Under the pieces are notes generated by a model. That model worked only from the letters and a program-made list of their open reading frames with translations, was not told the origin of the DNA and searched no databases. The translations under genes were made by a program, and so were the position numbers. A stretch of 64,000 bases of DNA from contig CAYFNT010000004.1 in the NCBI GenBank assembly GCA_964344565.1, positions 148,725 to 212,724 of the forward strand. Direction: 5' to 3'. Below, one piece after another: positions 56,200 to 64,000 of this stretch (position 1 is its first letter; every line of letters begins with the position of its first letter). Source of the stretch: JACNKJ01 sp964344565. GTDB taxonomy: Bacteria; Krumholzibacteriota; Krumholzibacteriia; JACNKJ01.

Positions 56200-57612
56200 G
56201 TGCAGGACGTCATACTGGTCATCGACAACCAGGAGTCGATCCAGCGCCTCCTCGAGCAGACCCTGTCCGGCGTGGATCGTCAGGTCATCGCCTGCGAGTT
56301 TCCCGAAGATCTCGATACCAGCCTCGAGACGGCCGATCCGAGCCTGCTGATCCTGGACATCACCGGGCGTGAGGATCGTCTCGACTCCCTCCTCGAGCAG
56401 CTCTATCGCATCCAGCCGGCGCTCAAGCTGATCCTGCTATCCACGAGCAGCGATCTGGACCTGGGCATCCGCGCCATGCGCGCAGGCGCCTGCGACTTCC
56501 TTGCCAAGCCTCTTTCCCTGGATCGCCTGAAGCAGTCGGTGGAGTCGATCCTGGATGACGCGAAAGCGGAGACCGAACTGCTCGAGCAGCATCGGAAGTT
56601 CCGGACGGGCAGCGGCCTCAGTTTCTACAAGCTGCAGAGCGAGGCCATGACCGCCGTCTACGAGCAGTCGGCGCAGGTGGCCATGAGCCGGGACACCACG
56701 GTGCTCATCACGGGCGAGAGCGGAACGGGCAAGGAGATCATCGCGCGGCTCATCCACGATCTCAGCCCCCGGCGCGAGAAGCCCTTCCTGGAGCTCAACT
56801 GCGCCTCCATTCCCTCGGAACTGCTCGAGAACGAGCTCTTCGGACACGAGGTGGGGGCCTTCACCGACGCCCGCGCCGCCAAGATCGGCCTGGTGGAGGC
56901 CGCCGACGGCGGCACGCTCTTTCTGGACGAAATCGGCGAGATGAGCCTGGCCCTGCAGGTGAAGCTGCTCCGTTTCCTCGAAAACAAATCCTTCCGCCGA
57001 GTGGGCGGAACCCAGGATCTGAAGGTGGACGTGCGTATCGTCTCGGCCACCAACCAGGATCTGCACGAGCAGGTGGCCCACAAGCAGTTCCGGGCCGATC
57101 TCTTCTATCGCCTCAACGTGGTTCCCATCCGCCTGCTGCCCCTGCGGGAGCGGCGGGAGGACATCCTCCCCCTGATACAGTTCTTCGGAAAAGACTACGT
57201 CGGACGCTTCAATCGTCGTACTATGGTGCTCGGCGAAGAAGCGCGGCGCGTGCTTCTGGACTACGCTTGGCCGGGCAACGTGCGCGAACTCAAGAATCTC
57301 GTGGAGCGCATGGTGCTCATGGATTCCGGCGAGGAGATGAGCGCCGGGTCCCTGAGACTGGCCCTCGGGCAGAATCTGGCCTTGAGCTGCGAGACCACCG
57401 GAGAGCGACTGCGCCGCATCATGGAGGAGCCCCTGCCGGAAGAGGGCCTGGACCTCGAAGAGATCGTCAAGTCCGTGGAACTGGATCTCATCGAGAAGGC
57501 CCTCGATCTGAGCGGAGGCAATCAGAGCCGGAGCGCGGAGCTTCTGGGTCTGGGGCGCGACAAGCTGCGCTACCGGCTCAAGAGCTACGGCATCGGCAAG
57601 GAGGATCGATGA
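56200..57612 (+). CDS. NtrC-family sigma-54-dependent response regulator
   Basis: A 470-residue three-domain activator. The receiver domain (about 1-120) has phospho-acceptor D53 and K103, but the acidic pair reads D9-N10 instead of Asp-Asp. The AAA+ domain has Walker A GESGTGKE (172-179) and the sigma-54 contact loop GAFTDA (219-224). A Fis-type helix-turn-helix closes the protein. GTG 56200 has AGGAGG 3 nt upstream. No histidine kinase lies nearby. Its stop overlaps lptE, and its targets may be the envelope or EPS genes, which is inference. Confidence 0.9.
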   Translation: MQDVILVIDNQESIQRLLEQTLSGVDRQVIACEFPEDLDTSLETADPSLLILDITGREDRLDSLLEQLYRIQPALKLILLSTSSDLDLGIRAMRAGACDFLAKPLSLDRLKQSVESILDDAKAETELLEQHRKFRTGSGLSFYKLQSEAMTAVYEQSAQVAMSRDTTVLITGESGTGKEIIARLIHDLSPRREKPFLELNCASIPSELLENELFGHEVGAFTDARAAKIGLVEAADGGTLFLDEIGEMSLALQVKLLRFLENKSFRRVGGTQDLKVDVRIVSATNQDLHEQVAHKQFRADLFYRLNVVPIRLLPLRERREDILPLIQFFGKDYVGRFNRRTMVLGEEARRVLLDYAWPGNVRELKNLVERMVLMDSGEEMSAGSLRLALGQNLALSCETTGERLRRIMEEPLPEEGLDLEEIVKSVELDLIEKALDLSGGNQSRSAELLGLGRDKLRYRLKSYGIGKEDR

Positions 57613-58127
57613 GGCGCCTGCTCGCGGCGGCGACCCTGCTGCTGCTTTTCACTGCGGGATGCTCCTACTACCACACCAGCAGCCGCGACCGATCCCTGCG
57701 GGGAACGGTGGCCATTCCGCTGCTCGGCAACGAGTCCAGCCAGGCCGGTCTCGAACTCGAAATGAGCGAGCTCCTGCGCGACGCCATCGAGCAGGACGGC
57801 CTTCTGGACATCATCCCCGACACGGCGGCGGCGGATTTCCTCCTGGAGGGAATCATCACCGAGTACGAGGAGACGGCCTCCTTTTCGCCAATATCCGGGG
57901 CAGCCGAGGAGTATCGACTCACCTTGACCATCCGCACCTCGTTCCAGGTGCAGGCCATCGGTCGGGACGATCTGCCCGAGAGCTGGGAGAAGTCCGTCCG
58001 TGCCCAGGCCACCTTCTACGACGAGGGCAGCGCCGGCGGCGAATTCCTGACCCGCGAGGACGCGGAGCTGCAGGTGCGCGAACAGGTGGTGGACGATATC
58101 CTGGGCGCCATCTTCGGAGAGTGGTGA
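57609..58127 (+). CDS. lptE: LPS-assembly lipoprotein LptE
   Basis: A 172-residue outer-membrane lipoprotein that plugs and stabilises LptD for LPS insertion. The lipobox LLLFTAGC gives Cys at about residue 18. The core GTVAIPLLGNESSQAGLELEMSELLRDAIEQDGLLDIIP and the following beta strands match the LptE pattern. The ATG overlaps the regulator stop and the next gene is holA, the lptE-holA order found in many diderm bacteria. Confidence 0.87.
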   Translation: MRRLLAAATLLLLFTAGCSYYHTSSRDRSLRGTVAIPLLGNESSQAGLELEMSELLRDAIEQDGLLDIIPDTAAADFLLEGIITEYEETASFSPISGAAEEYRLTLTIRTSFQVQAIGRDDLPESWEKSVRAQATFYDEGSAGGEFLTREDAELQVREQVVDDILGAIFGEW

Positions 58128-59152
58128 TGGCGCCCCGCGGCAATCCACTCGATGCCCTGGCCAAGGACCTGAAGAAGGCTCCCCGTCCCTTCTATCTCTT
58201 CACGGGCGAGCAATCCTGGATACTGAGCGAAGCGGTGGCCATGATTCGGGCCGAGCTGAAGGTGGATCCCTCCACGGGTTACGAGTACCGCCGTCTCGAT
58301 ACCAAATCGCGCTGGGAAGATCTCGAGGCCCTGCTGCGAAATTACTCCTTCTTCGACGGTCCCAAGCTCGTGCACCTGGAAGTTCCCGACAAGCTGAAGC
58401 AGGAGTTCCGCGACTCCATGAACGCCTTCCTCGAGGAAAGCCCCGGGCCTTCCGTGCTCTGCCTCACCGCGCCGTCCCTGTCCCAGCTCATGGCATCCAA
58501 GAATCGGATCGCCAAGAACGGGGGACTCGCCCTCAAGTTCGAGCTGCTCAAGGGCAAGGCCCTCGAAGACTGGACCCGCTCGTCCCTGCGCGAGAAGGGC
58601 GTCGACTTCGAGGAGAAGGTTCCCGGCATGCTCGTGGACCGACTTCCGCCGGATCCCGGGGACATCGCCTCGGAGGTGGAGAAGCTCGCCCTGGTGGTGG
58701 GACCCGATGGCCGGGTAAGCGCGGAGCATGTGGAGACCCTGGTGGCCCGTCACCCCGACCTGGATATCTTCCGTCTCACCGACTCTCTGCAGCCCGGACG
58801 CGAGCGGCAATTGCTGAAGATTCTCGGCGACCTGCTCGAATCGGGACAGCACGAACCCATCGCCCTGATGGGGCTCCTGGCCAGCAGCATGATCAACGTG
58901 CTCAAGGCCCGGGCCCTGCTCGACATGGGCCTTCCACCCGGCGCCGCCCTCGAACGCATGAGCGGGCATCCCTTCGCCAATCGCAAGGCCATGGACAGGG
59001 CCAAGGGCAGTTCGCGCCGGGAGATCCTGGCCTGGATCCTCAATCTTCAGAAACTGGACTTAAAACTCCGCCGCGTGGACAAGTCCCAGAAGCGCACGCT
59101 CATGGAGAGCACCCTGCTCGAATCTCTAACAGGCAGAATTCTCACCACTTAG
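58127..59152 (+). CDS. holA: DNA polymerase III delta subunit
   Basis: A 341-residue clamp-loader subunit. PRPFYLFTGEQSWILSEAVAMI is the usual start in place of the strict Walker motif; FFDGPKLVHLEVPDKLKQE and later DIFRLTDSLQPGRERQLLKIL and the C-terminal KLDLKLRRVDKSQKRTLMESTLLESLTG helices fit HolA. ATG 58127 overlaps the lptE stop; GTG 58124 directly before is an alternative. HolA links the sliding clamp loader to the beta clamp. Confidence 0.9.
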   Translation: MAPRGNPLDALAKDLKKAPRPFYLFTGEQSWILSEAVAMIRAELKVDPSTGYEYRRLDTKSRWEDLEALLRNYSFFDGPKLVHLEVPDKLKQEFRDSMNAFLEESPGPSVLCLTAPSLSQLMASKNRIAKNGGLALKFELLKGKALEDWTRSSLREKGVDFEEKVPGMLVDRLPPDPGDIASEVEKLALVVGPDGRVSAEHVETLVARHPDLDIFRLTDSLQPGRERQLLKILGDLLESGQHEPIALMGLLASSMINVLKARALLDMGLPPGAALERMSGHPFANRKAMDRAKGSSRREILAWILNLQKLDLKLRRVDKSQKRTLMESTLLESLTGRILTT

Positions 59153-59157
59153 GGAAC

Positions 59158-59187
59158 TTGTGGGATCGCCCGGGCATTGTCTATATT
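59158..59187 (+). promoter_or_regulatory. Possible promoter of the thioredoxin-like gene
   Basis: TTGTGG (59158-59163), an 18-nt spacer, and TATATT (59182-59187), about 37 nt before the ATG at 59224. Confidence 0.5.
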
Positions 59188-59223
59188 CCTTCCCCTCAAC
59201 TTCACGTCATCGAGAGGCTAGCA

Positions 59224-59838
59224 ATGCGACGCTTTTTGCCCATCCTGACCCTGCTCATGATCCTGCCGGCCATCGCCCTGGCGGCCAAAGCGCCCAGGGA
59301 CACCTTGCGAACTCAGGGTCACGACTACAGGCGCTGGATGTACGACATGAATTCCATAAGCGACAGGAATTCGAACCTGGATCCCAAGATGGAATTCGTG
59401 GCGGACGGGCGAATTCGCGTGCATCCGGAGAGGGTCTACTTCTACACCAACATCGACCTGGCCGTACAGATCGCCCGGGAGACCGGCTATCCCCTGGCCT
59501 TCTACCTCTTCGATCACTACTGCAAGACCTGCATCTATCGGCTCGTCGAAACCTACGAGAACAAAGAGGTCGTCGAGGCGAGTCATGACTTCATCAATGT
59601 CTACGTGGAGATTCCCAGACAGGCCACCCAGGTCAATCAGCTGGGCATGATGAACTCGAACCTCACGGCCCAGTTCTTCCTGCCCAGCATGCGTCGCATG
59701 AGAGTTCTGGACAACGCCGACACCGAGAGTCTTCTGAAGACCTATCCGCTCATGCTCGACTACTGGGAATCCCTGAGCTTCGAAGAGCGGCTCGATCGCG
59801 AACTCGAAGTGAAGAAAGCACGGTCCGCCTACAAGTAG
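59224..59838 (+). CDS. Periplasmic thioredoxin-like protein
   Basis: A 204-residue exported protein. The ATG at 59224 follows GAGAGG by about 7 nt and starts a signal peptide (RRFLPILTLLMILPAIALA). A thioredoxin-type motif FDHYCKTC (C100, C103) sits before a helix, followed by FINVYVEI, as in thioredoxin_7/DUF255-like proteins. The second half is helical and unassigned. It may act in disulfide or redox repair of envelope proteins. An upstream promoter and a downstream bidirectional terminator suggest a single-gene transcript. Confidence 0.7.
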   Translation: MRRFLPILTLLMILPAIALAAKAPRDTLRTQGHDYRRWMYDMNSISDRNSNLDPKMEFVADGRIRVHPERVYFYTNIDLAVQIARETGYPLAFYLFDHYCKTCIYRLVETYENKEVVEASHDFINVYVEIPRQATQVNQLGMMNSNLTAQFFLPSMRRMRVLDNADTESLLKTYPLMLDYWESLSFEERLDRELEVKKARSAYK

Positions 59839-59858
59839 TGGATCGAGGATAGCAAATG

Positions 59859-59890
59859 AAAAGGGCCGCACCCGTAGGTGCGGCCCTTTT
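59859..59890. terminator. Bidirectional intrinsic terminator
   Basis: AAAAGGGCCGCACC and GGTGCGGCCCTTTT form a 14-bp stem with loop CGTA. A-rich and T-rich flanks allow termination from both strands. It lies between the convergent thioredoxin-like gene and the GDSL lipase operon. Confidence 0.92.
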
Positions 59891-59907
59891 GCGTGACCGC
59901 TGATCGA

Positions 59908-61422
59908 TCAGTAAGGCATGCCCGGGAAAACCGCGGGCAGTTTCGGGAGCCCCTGCATGACCGGTGCGCGCATGGGCACGGTGGGCAGGGTGGGAGCCAT
60001 GAGGTTGGATCCGTACTCCGCATTGATGGTCTCGATGAACTTCGCGGCGATGAGTGCGTAGCCCACGTTGGATGGATGCACGCCGTCCAGGCTGAACAGC
60101 CCGCCCGTGACGAACTCCGTCGTGTATTCCTCGCCGTTGAACTCCGCGCCTTCTGCCGCCACTTCCTGGAAGTAGTCGTTGATCTCGACCACCGGCACGC
60201 CCAAGCCGTCGGCCACCGTGTGGATGACCGTATTGTATTCGTCGGTGGCCTGGAGGATGGTGGCGACTTCGGAAGCGACCAGTGTCAAGTCGCCCGGGAT
60301 CAACTCGCCGTGATGGGGGAAGGCCACGGGAAGCGCCGCGATGGCTTCCTCCTGTGTCATTCCCTGGCTCATGAGCAGTCCGATTAGGATCTCATCGGGA
60401 ATGCCCATGCCCTCATTCAGATCCGGCACGCCATTGGGCTCGCTGTCATAGCTCAGGATGCCCAGGCAGACCAGATCTCCGCTGGCGAGCTGGAAGCCCA
60501 CGCCATCCTCGGCGAGCATTCCCACGAAGTCAATTTCGGGGGTGTCGGGATTGCCGTCCACGGGATTCTGATCCGGGTCGATGACGAACCAGGGCACCGT
60601 GGTGAAGTAGGGGATGTTCGTCACGTAGGGCAGATCCGCGGTAACGAACTTCGCGTCGGGCAGGTCCTGAACCAGGCCGCCGAGAACGCCCGTATAGAGA
60701 GCTTCGAAATTGAGGGGCTCCGCATCGGTCGCCGGATAGAAGGGCTGACCCAATCCCGAGGTAGCGGGAAGGAGCAGTTCGTTATTGCCGATCCAGACGC
60801 TGACGAAGGTTGGCTGGGCCAGCTTGGCCTGCTGCACCACCGTCATGTCCGAGGTGTCGCCGCCGAGATCGAGCCAGTCGATCATCGCGTTGCGGAGGAT
60901 CATGTCGAAGTAGGCGTTGGGCTCGCCGATCTGCGCCGTGAAGCAGGTGGTCTGATCCAGGGCGTAGAGCAGGTCGTAGGTCGTAGACCCGGGAACTCCC
61001 AGATTGTGATAGGGAATCGCCAGAGGATTGGCCAGGAGCTGGCTCGCGTCGAGGATGTCGTCGGACCAGGGGATGGGGGCCAGGCCCGCGTTCCCTTCCT
61101 CGTCGAAGACCACCTGCAGGTGTCCCAGGCGAAGGTCCGCGTCGTAGACGCCCGGATCGGAGATCCAGGGCACCTCGAAGGTTCCCACGCCCATGGCGTC
61201 GGCCAGCTGCATGGCCCAGCCGTACTGCTGGGTGGACTCGAACAGCGCGCCGCTCTGGTATCCCGCGGTCAGGCTGTTGCCGATGGACACGTAGGTGGTG
61301 AAGTCGGCGGTACCGGAATCCACGGCCGGAGGATCCATGGTGAACTCATCGGGAGCGAAGAGGGTGCACCCGGCCAGAAGCAGAGCGCCGATCATCGCGA
61401 TAAGGAAAGTAAGTTTCTTCAT
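59908..61422 (-). CDS. GDSL/SGNH-hydrolase lipoprotein
   Basis: A 504-residue exported lipoprotein with lipobox LLLAGC (Cys at residue 19). The SGNH nucleophile is S50 in SIGNSLTAGYQSG (Asp of GDSL is Asn here); IGNNE is block III; and FSLDGVHPSNVGYAL holds the block V Asp-His pair. Between them are beta-rich Asp-rich stretches of unknown role. It likely hydrolyses lipids or esters at the outer membrane. It is last in an operon with FadL and acyl-CoA synthetase, which points to fatty-acid release and uptake. Confidence 0.82.
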   Translation of the reverse strand: MKKLTFLIAMIGALLLAGCTLFAPDEFTMDPPAVDSGTADFTTYVSIGNSLTAGYQSGALFESTQQYGWAMQLADAMGVGTFEVPWISDPGVYDADLRLGHLQVVFDEEGNAGLAPIPWSDDILDASQLLANPLAIPYHNLGVPGSTTYDLLYALDQTTCFTAQIGEPNAYFDMILRNAMIDWLDLGGDTSDMTVVQQAKLAQPTFVSVWIGNNELLLPATSGLGQPFYPATDAEPLNFEALYTGVLGGLVQDLPDAKFVTADLPYVTNIPYFTTVPWFVIDPDQNPVDGNPDTPEIDFVGMLAEDGVGFQLASGDLVCLGILSYDSEPNGVPDLNEGMGIPDEILIGLLMSQGMTQEEAIAALPVAFPHHGELIPGDLTLVASEVATILQATDEYNTVIHTVADGLGVPVVEINDYFQEVAAEGAEFNGEEYTTEFVTGGLFSLDGVHPSNVGYALIAAKFIETINAEYGSNLMAPTLPTVPMRAPVMQGLPKLPAVFPGMPY

Positions 61423-61436
61423 GTCGGTCCTCCTTT

Positions 61437-62690
61437 CTAGAAGTGGTAGGTCAGGCCGAGGCCGAAGAGGTATGTGAAACTGTGATAGTCGCCGTTGTAG
61501 CCTTCGGTGTTGTCCCGCACCTCACGGTCGTCCAGGAAGAGCAGGAGCAGGTAGGTGTCCAGGTGCAGGTTGTCCTTCACCCTGTGACCCGAACCCAGGG
61601 AGTAGCCCGTGCGGTCCGAATCGGGAAGCACCGGTCCCGTGGTCTTGGTCGGCTGAGGCGTGTAGTCGCGCACCCATCCGGCACGAAGCTGCATCTCATC
61701 GGAATAGGTGTACTCGAAGCCGAGTCGGAACTGCTTCTGATCCTCGTAGTCCTCTACGATCTCCCGGGTGAACTCCTCGTCGGTGCCGGGATAGAAGATC
61801 AGGTCGAGGGTCTCGAACTCGGACCAGAAGATGAAGTTGTAGTTGAACTCGGCCCGGAGTTTCTCGGTGAGATGGGTCGACAGGCCAACTGAGTAGAGGG
61901 CCGGCAGCGGCAGAGCCGTTTCCGCGGGGCCGTCCACGGGGAGCACCGACTCGTAGCCTTCATAGGCGGTGAAGTCGGCGTCGCCGTCGAAGCTCAGATC
62001 GATCTTCGACTTGTAGTTCAGACCAAGAGTCACCTTCTCGTGAGCCTTCAGCAAGAGGCCGGCGTTGAAGCCGTATGACCAATCGCTGCTGCCCTCGATG
62101 ACGGCCGTACCCACATCGGTATGATTGGGGAAGACCTCCACGAGGGACTGATTCAGCTCCACGTGTCCCTTCACGATGTTCAACCCTGCGCCCACCGAGA
62201 ACATCTTGTGAGGCTTCCAGGCGAGAGTGGGGGTGAAGAAGAAAGTCTTCAGGTCCGTGAAGGTGGCGATGTCGCGGCCGGAGAAGGTCTCGGGGTTCTC
62301 CCACTCCACGGCCAGGCCGTAGGGGGTGTAGAAACCGATACCGGCGGCCAGGCTCTTGCTGAAGCGATGGCTGTAGTAGGCCTGCGGCAGGATGAACAGA
62401 GCATCGGCGAGTCGCTCGCTGACGCCGTATCCGGGATGCGGATTGATTCCCGCGAACTCGGTGTAGGGCTTGATGCCCGTGACGTTGAGAACGAATTGAT
62501 CGCCGCAGTAGCTGGTGAGCCCCGCGGGATTGTAGAAGATGGCCGACGCATCCACCGGATGGGCCGTCATGGTGCCGCCCAGGGCCGAGCTCCGTGTCCC
62601 CATCTCCCATACCGCGTATCCCGAGCCCAGCGCAGTTGCCGGACTGAGAATCACGGCGATCAGAAGCAAGGCTTTGAGGCTTTGTCTCAT
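61437..62690 (-). CDS. fadL: FadL/OmpP1-type outer-membrane fatty-acid transporter
   Basis: A 417-residue outer-membrane beta-barrel protein. Signal peptide (KALLLIAVILSPATALG), then SGYAVWEMGTRSSALGGTMTAHPVDASAIFYNPAGLT, the classic FadL plug-domain start. Alternating strands follow and the protein ends in LTYHF with the terminal Phe used for barrel insertion. It would import long-chain fatty acids or other hydrophobic compounds. The gene is 26 nt after the acyl-CoA synthetase and 14 nt before the GDSL gene. Confidence 0.9.
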   Translation of the reverse strand: MRQSLKALLLIAVILSPATALGSGYAVWEMGTRSSALGGTMTAHPVDASAIFYNPAGLTSYCGDQFVLNVTGIKPYTEFAGINPHPGYGVSERLADALFILPQAYYSHRFSKSLAAGIGFYTPYGLAVEWENPETFSGRDIATFTDLKTFFFTPTLAWKPHKMFSVGAGLNIVKGHVELNQSLVEVFPNHTDVGTAVIEGSSDWSYGFNAGLLLKAHEKVTLGLNYKSKIDLSFDGDADFTAYEGYESVLPVDGPAETALPLPALYSVGLSTHLTEKLRAEFNYNFIFWSEFETLDLIFYPGTDEEFTREIVEDYEDQKQFRLGFEYTYSDEMQLRAGWVRDYTPQPTKTTGPVLPDSDRTGYSLGSGHRVKDNLHLDTYLLLLFLDDREVRDNTEGYNGDYHSFTYLFGLGLTYHF

Positions 62691-62716
62691 GATACCCCTT
62701 TCATTCCTTGAGAAGC

Positions 62717-64000
62717 TCAGGCCTCTTTGGCCGCAGCTTCCTCATACAGTGAGTCGATCAGTTCGCGATAACGTTCTTCGATCTTGTTGCGCTTGACCTT
62801 CATGCTCGGCGTCAGTTCGCCTCCGTCGATGGTCATCTCCTGATCGAGCAGGGCGAACCTCTTCACCTGCTCGAAGCGCGCCAGCTCCGCGTTGTACTTG
62901 TCCACGCGGCGCTGATAGAGATTCTGGATCCTCGGATCGGCCACCAGGCCCGTAAGCGAGGTATAGATGATGTCGTGCTCCTTTGCATAGCGGAGCAGGT
63001 TCTCGAAGTTGGGCACGAGCAGTGCGGCGATGTAGCGTCGCTTGTCGCCGACGAGGCAGCACTCCGAGAGGAACTTGTCCATCTTGAAGCGATTCTCGAT
63101 GGGCTGGGGGGCCACGTTCTTGCCGCCGGCCGTGACGATGATGTCCTTCTTGCGGTCGAGTATGGAGAGGAAGCCGTCCTTGTCCATGGCTCCCACGTCG
63201 CCCGTGGCGAACCAGCCGTCGGGGCTGATGGCGGCGCGCGTGGCCTCATCATCCTTGTAGTAGCCTTGCATGACGTGGGGGCCGCGGGTCATGATCTCGC
63301 CGTCGTCGGCGATCTTCACCTCGACATCGGGGAAGGCCTTGCCCACGGATCCCAGCCTGATCTCTTCGAGGGTGTTGGCCGAAATGACGGGACTGGTCTC
63401 GGTGAGTCCGTATCCTTCCAGGATGGGAAGCCCTGCCGCGTAGAAGAACTTGGCGATCTCCGGACTCAGGGGCGCTCCGCCCGACACGAAGAACTTCAGA
63501 TTCCCGCCGGTGCGCTGCTTGAGTTTCGAAAAGACCAGCTTGGCCGCGATGCCATAGGCGAAGCGCGGCCCACCGGAGATCTCCTCGTGGGAGATGGCCT
63601 TCTCGGCCCATTTCTCGCCTTTTCTCTTGGCCCAGAAGAAGAGCTGCTTCTTGATGAAACCGCCGGCCAGGGCCGCGTCGAGGATGCGGGCGTACATCTT
63701 CTCGTAGAGCCGCGGCACCGACACCATGATGTGGGGCCGGACCTCCACGAGGTTCTGGGGTACGGTGTCCACCGATTCGGCGTAGGCGATACTGACGTCG
63801 GCATAGAGCATGAAGTAGTAGCCGGCCGTGCGTTCGAAGATGTGACTGAGCGGCAGGAAGGACAGGCAGGTATCGCCGCCGCCGCCGATGGGAAAGCGTC
63901 CGAAGGCGCCCTTGACGTTGCTCACGATGTTGCCGTGGGTCAGGATCACGCCCTTGGGATCGCCGGTGGTCCCCGAGGTATAGATGAAGCTGCAGGCCTG
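62717..64000 (-). CDS. fadD: Long-chain acyl-CoA synthetase, C-terminal part (start outside window)
   Basis: At least 427 residues of an AMP-forming acyl-CoA synthetase; the 5' end lies beyond the right edge. The frame opens with FIYTSGTTGDPKGV, the phosphate-binding motif A3. LEGYGLTETSP is motif A5, ATGDVGAMDKDGFLSILDRKKD is A7/A8, and NKIEERYRELIDSLYEE ends the protein. KFFVSGGAPLSPEI is also typical of long-chain enzymes. It activates fatty acids taken up by FadL and heads the reverse operon. Confidence 0.92.
   Translation of the reverse strand, partial: QACSFIYTSGTTGDPKGVILTHGNIVSNVKGAFGRFPIGGGGDTCLSFLPLSHIFERTAGYYFMLYADVSIAYAESVDTVPQNLVEVRPHIMVSVPRLYEKMYARILDAALAGGFIKKQLFFWAKRKGEKWAEKAISHEEISGGPRFAYGIAAKLVFSKLKQRTGGNLKFFVSGGAPLSPEIAKFFYAAGLPILEGYGLTETSPVISANTLEEIRLGSVGKAFPDVEVKIADDGEIMTRGPHVMQGYYKDDEATRAAISPDGWFATGDVGAMDKDGFLSILDRKKDIIVTAGGKNVAPQPIENRFKMDKFLSECCLVGDKRRYIAALLVPNFENLLRYAKEHDIIYTSLTGLVADPRIQNLYQRRVDKYNAELARFEQVKRFALLDQEMTIDGGELTPSMKVKRNKIEERYRELIDSLYEEAAAKEA

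Noticed and set aside
1..64000. Mobile elements, prophage, CRISPR arrays, replication origin
   Set aside because: No transposase, integrase, phage structural gene, regularly spaced repeat, or DnaA-box cluster was seen.

Overview
The window is GC-rich (roughly 60-65 %) and very densely packed, with many ATGA/GTGA start-stop overlaps. It comes from a diderm bacterium: there are LPS heptosyltransferases, GmhB, LptE, FadL and Wza-type export genes. It also makes bacillithiol (BshA, BshB and BshC together) and carries a Minf_1886-family gene. This mix, with the thrS-infC-rpmI-rplT-pheST block, best fits an uncultivated FCB-like lineage (for example Krumholzibacteriota, Eisenbacteria or a neighbour). 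That placement is inference; no rRNA gene is present. The window starts inside nadB and ends inside a reverse-strand acyl-CoA synthetase gene.

Region 1 (1-15.9 kb, all +): the nadB tail, then a SAM methyltransferase overlapping bshC-bshB-bshA (bacillithiol, possibly N-methylated), a Minf_1886 gene, adenosine deaminase, a secreted cupin, dTDP-sugar genes rmlA-rmlC-rmlB, and an LPS-core block of four GT9 heptosyltransferase-like genes, gmhB and a WaaE-like GT2. It ends with a DUF3108 protein and a deoxyhypusine-synthase-like protein.

Region 2 (15.9-32.3 kb): an exopolysaccharide locus. On the - strand are a GT4, an ExeA-type ATPase with a LysM-like tail, and a coiled-coil protein. On the + strand are a DegT aminotransferase, two separate undecaprenyl-phosphate sugar transferases, Wza, Wzz, a BY-kinase-like protein that has lost its P-loop lysine, a Wzy/ligase, a Gfo/Idh dehydrogenase, three GT4s and a SPOR lipoprotein. 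The set resembles exosortase-associated EPS loci, but no exosortase is in the window. UDP-sugar dehydrogenase and epimerase genes at 53.9-56.2 kb probably feed the same polysaccharide.

Region 3 (32.3-53.4 kb): tRNA-Gly, -Cys and -Leu; a small secreted protein; dnaK; a 500-nt structured intergenic stretch with a duplicated leader motif; a one-domain Clp-like ATPase; tRNA-Val; then thrS-infC-rpmI-rplT-pheS-pheT, with an attenuator-like terminator and a probable AUC start at infC. A ZapB-like gene, zapA and a 6S RNA follow. After these come a YmdB-type phosphodiesterase, folD, polyprenyl synthase, a divergent-PAP2 protein, dxs, nadK, recN and a PabA-like glutaminase whose 3' end runs into tRNA-Arg.

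Region 4 (53.4-64 kb): two small membrane proteins, the UDP-sugar genes, a sigma-54 response regulator, lptE-holA, a periplasmic thioredoxin-like protein, and a convergent reverse operon of acyl-CoA synthetase, FadL and a GDSL lipase-like lipoprotein, which suggests use of external lipids. No insertion sequence, prophage, CRISPR array or replication origin was seen.
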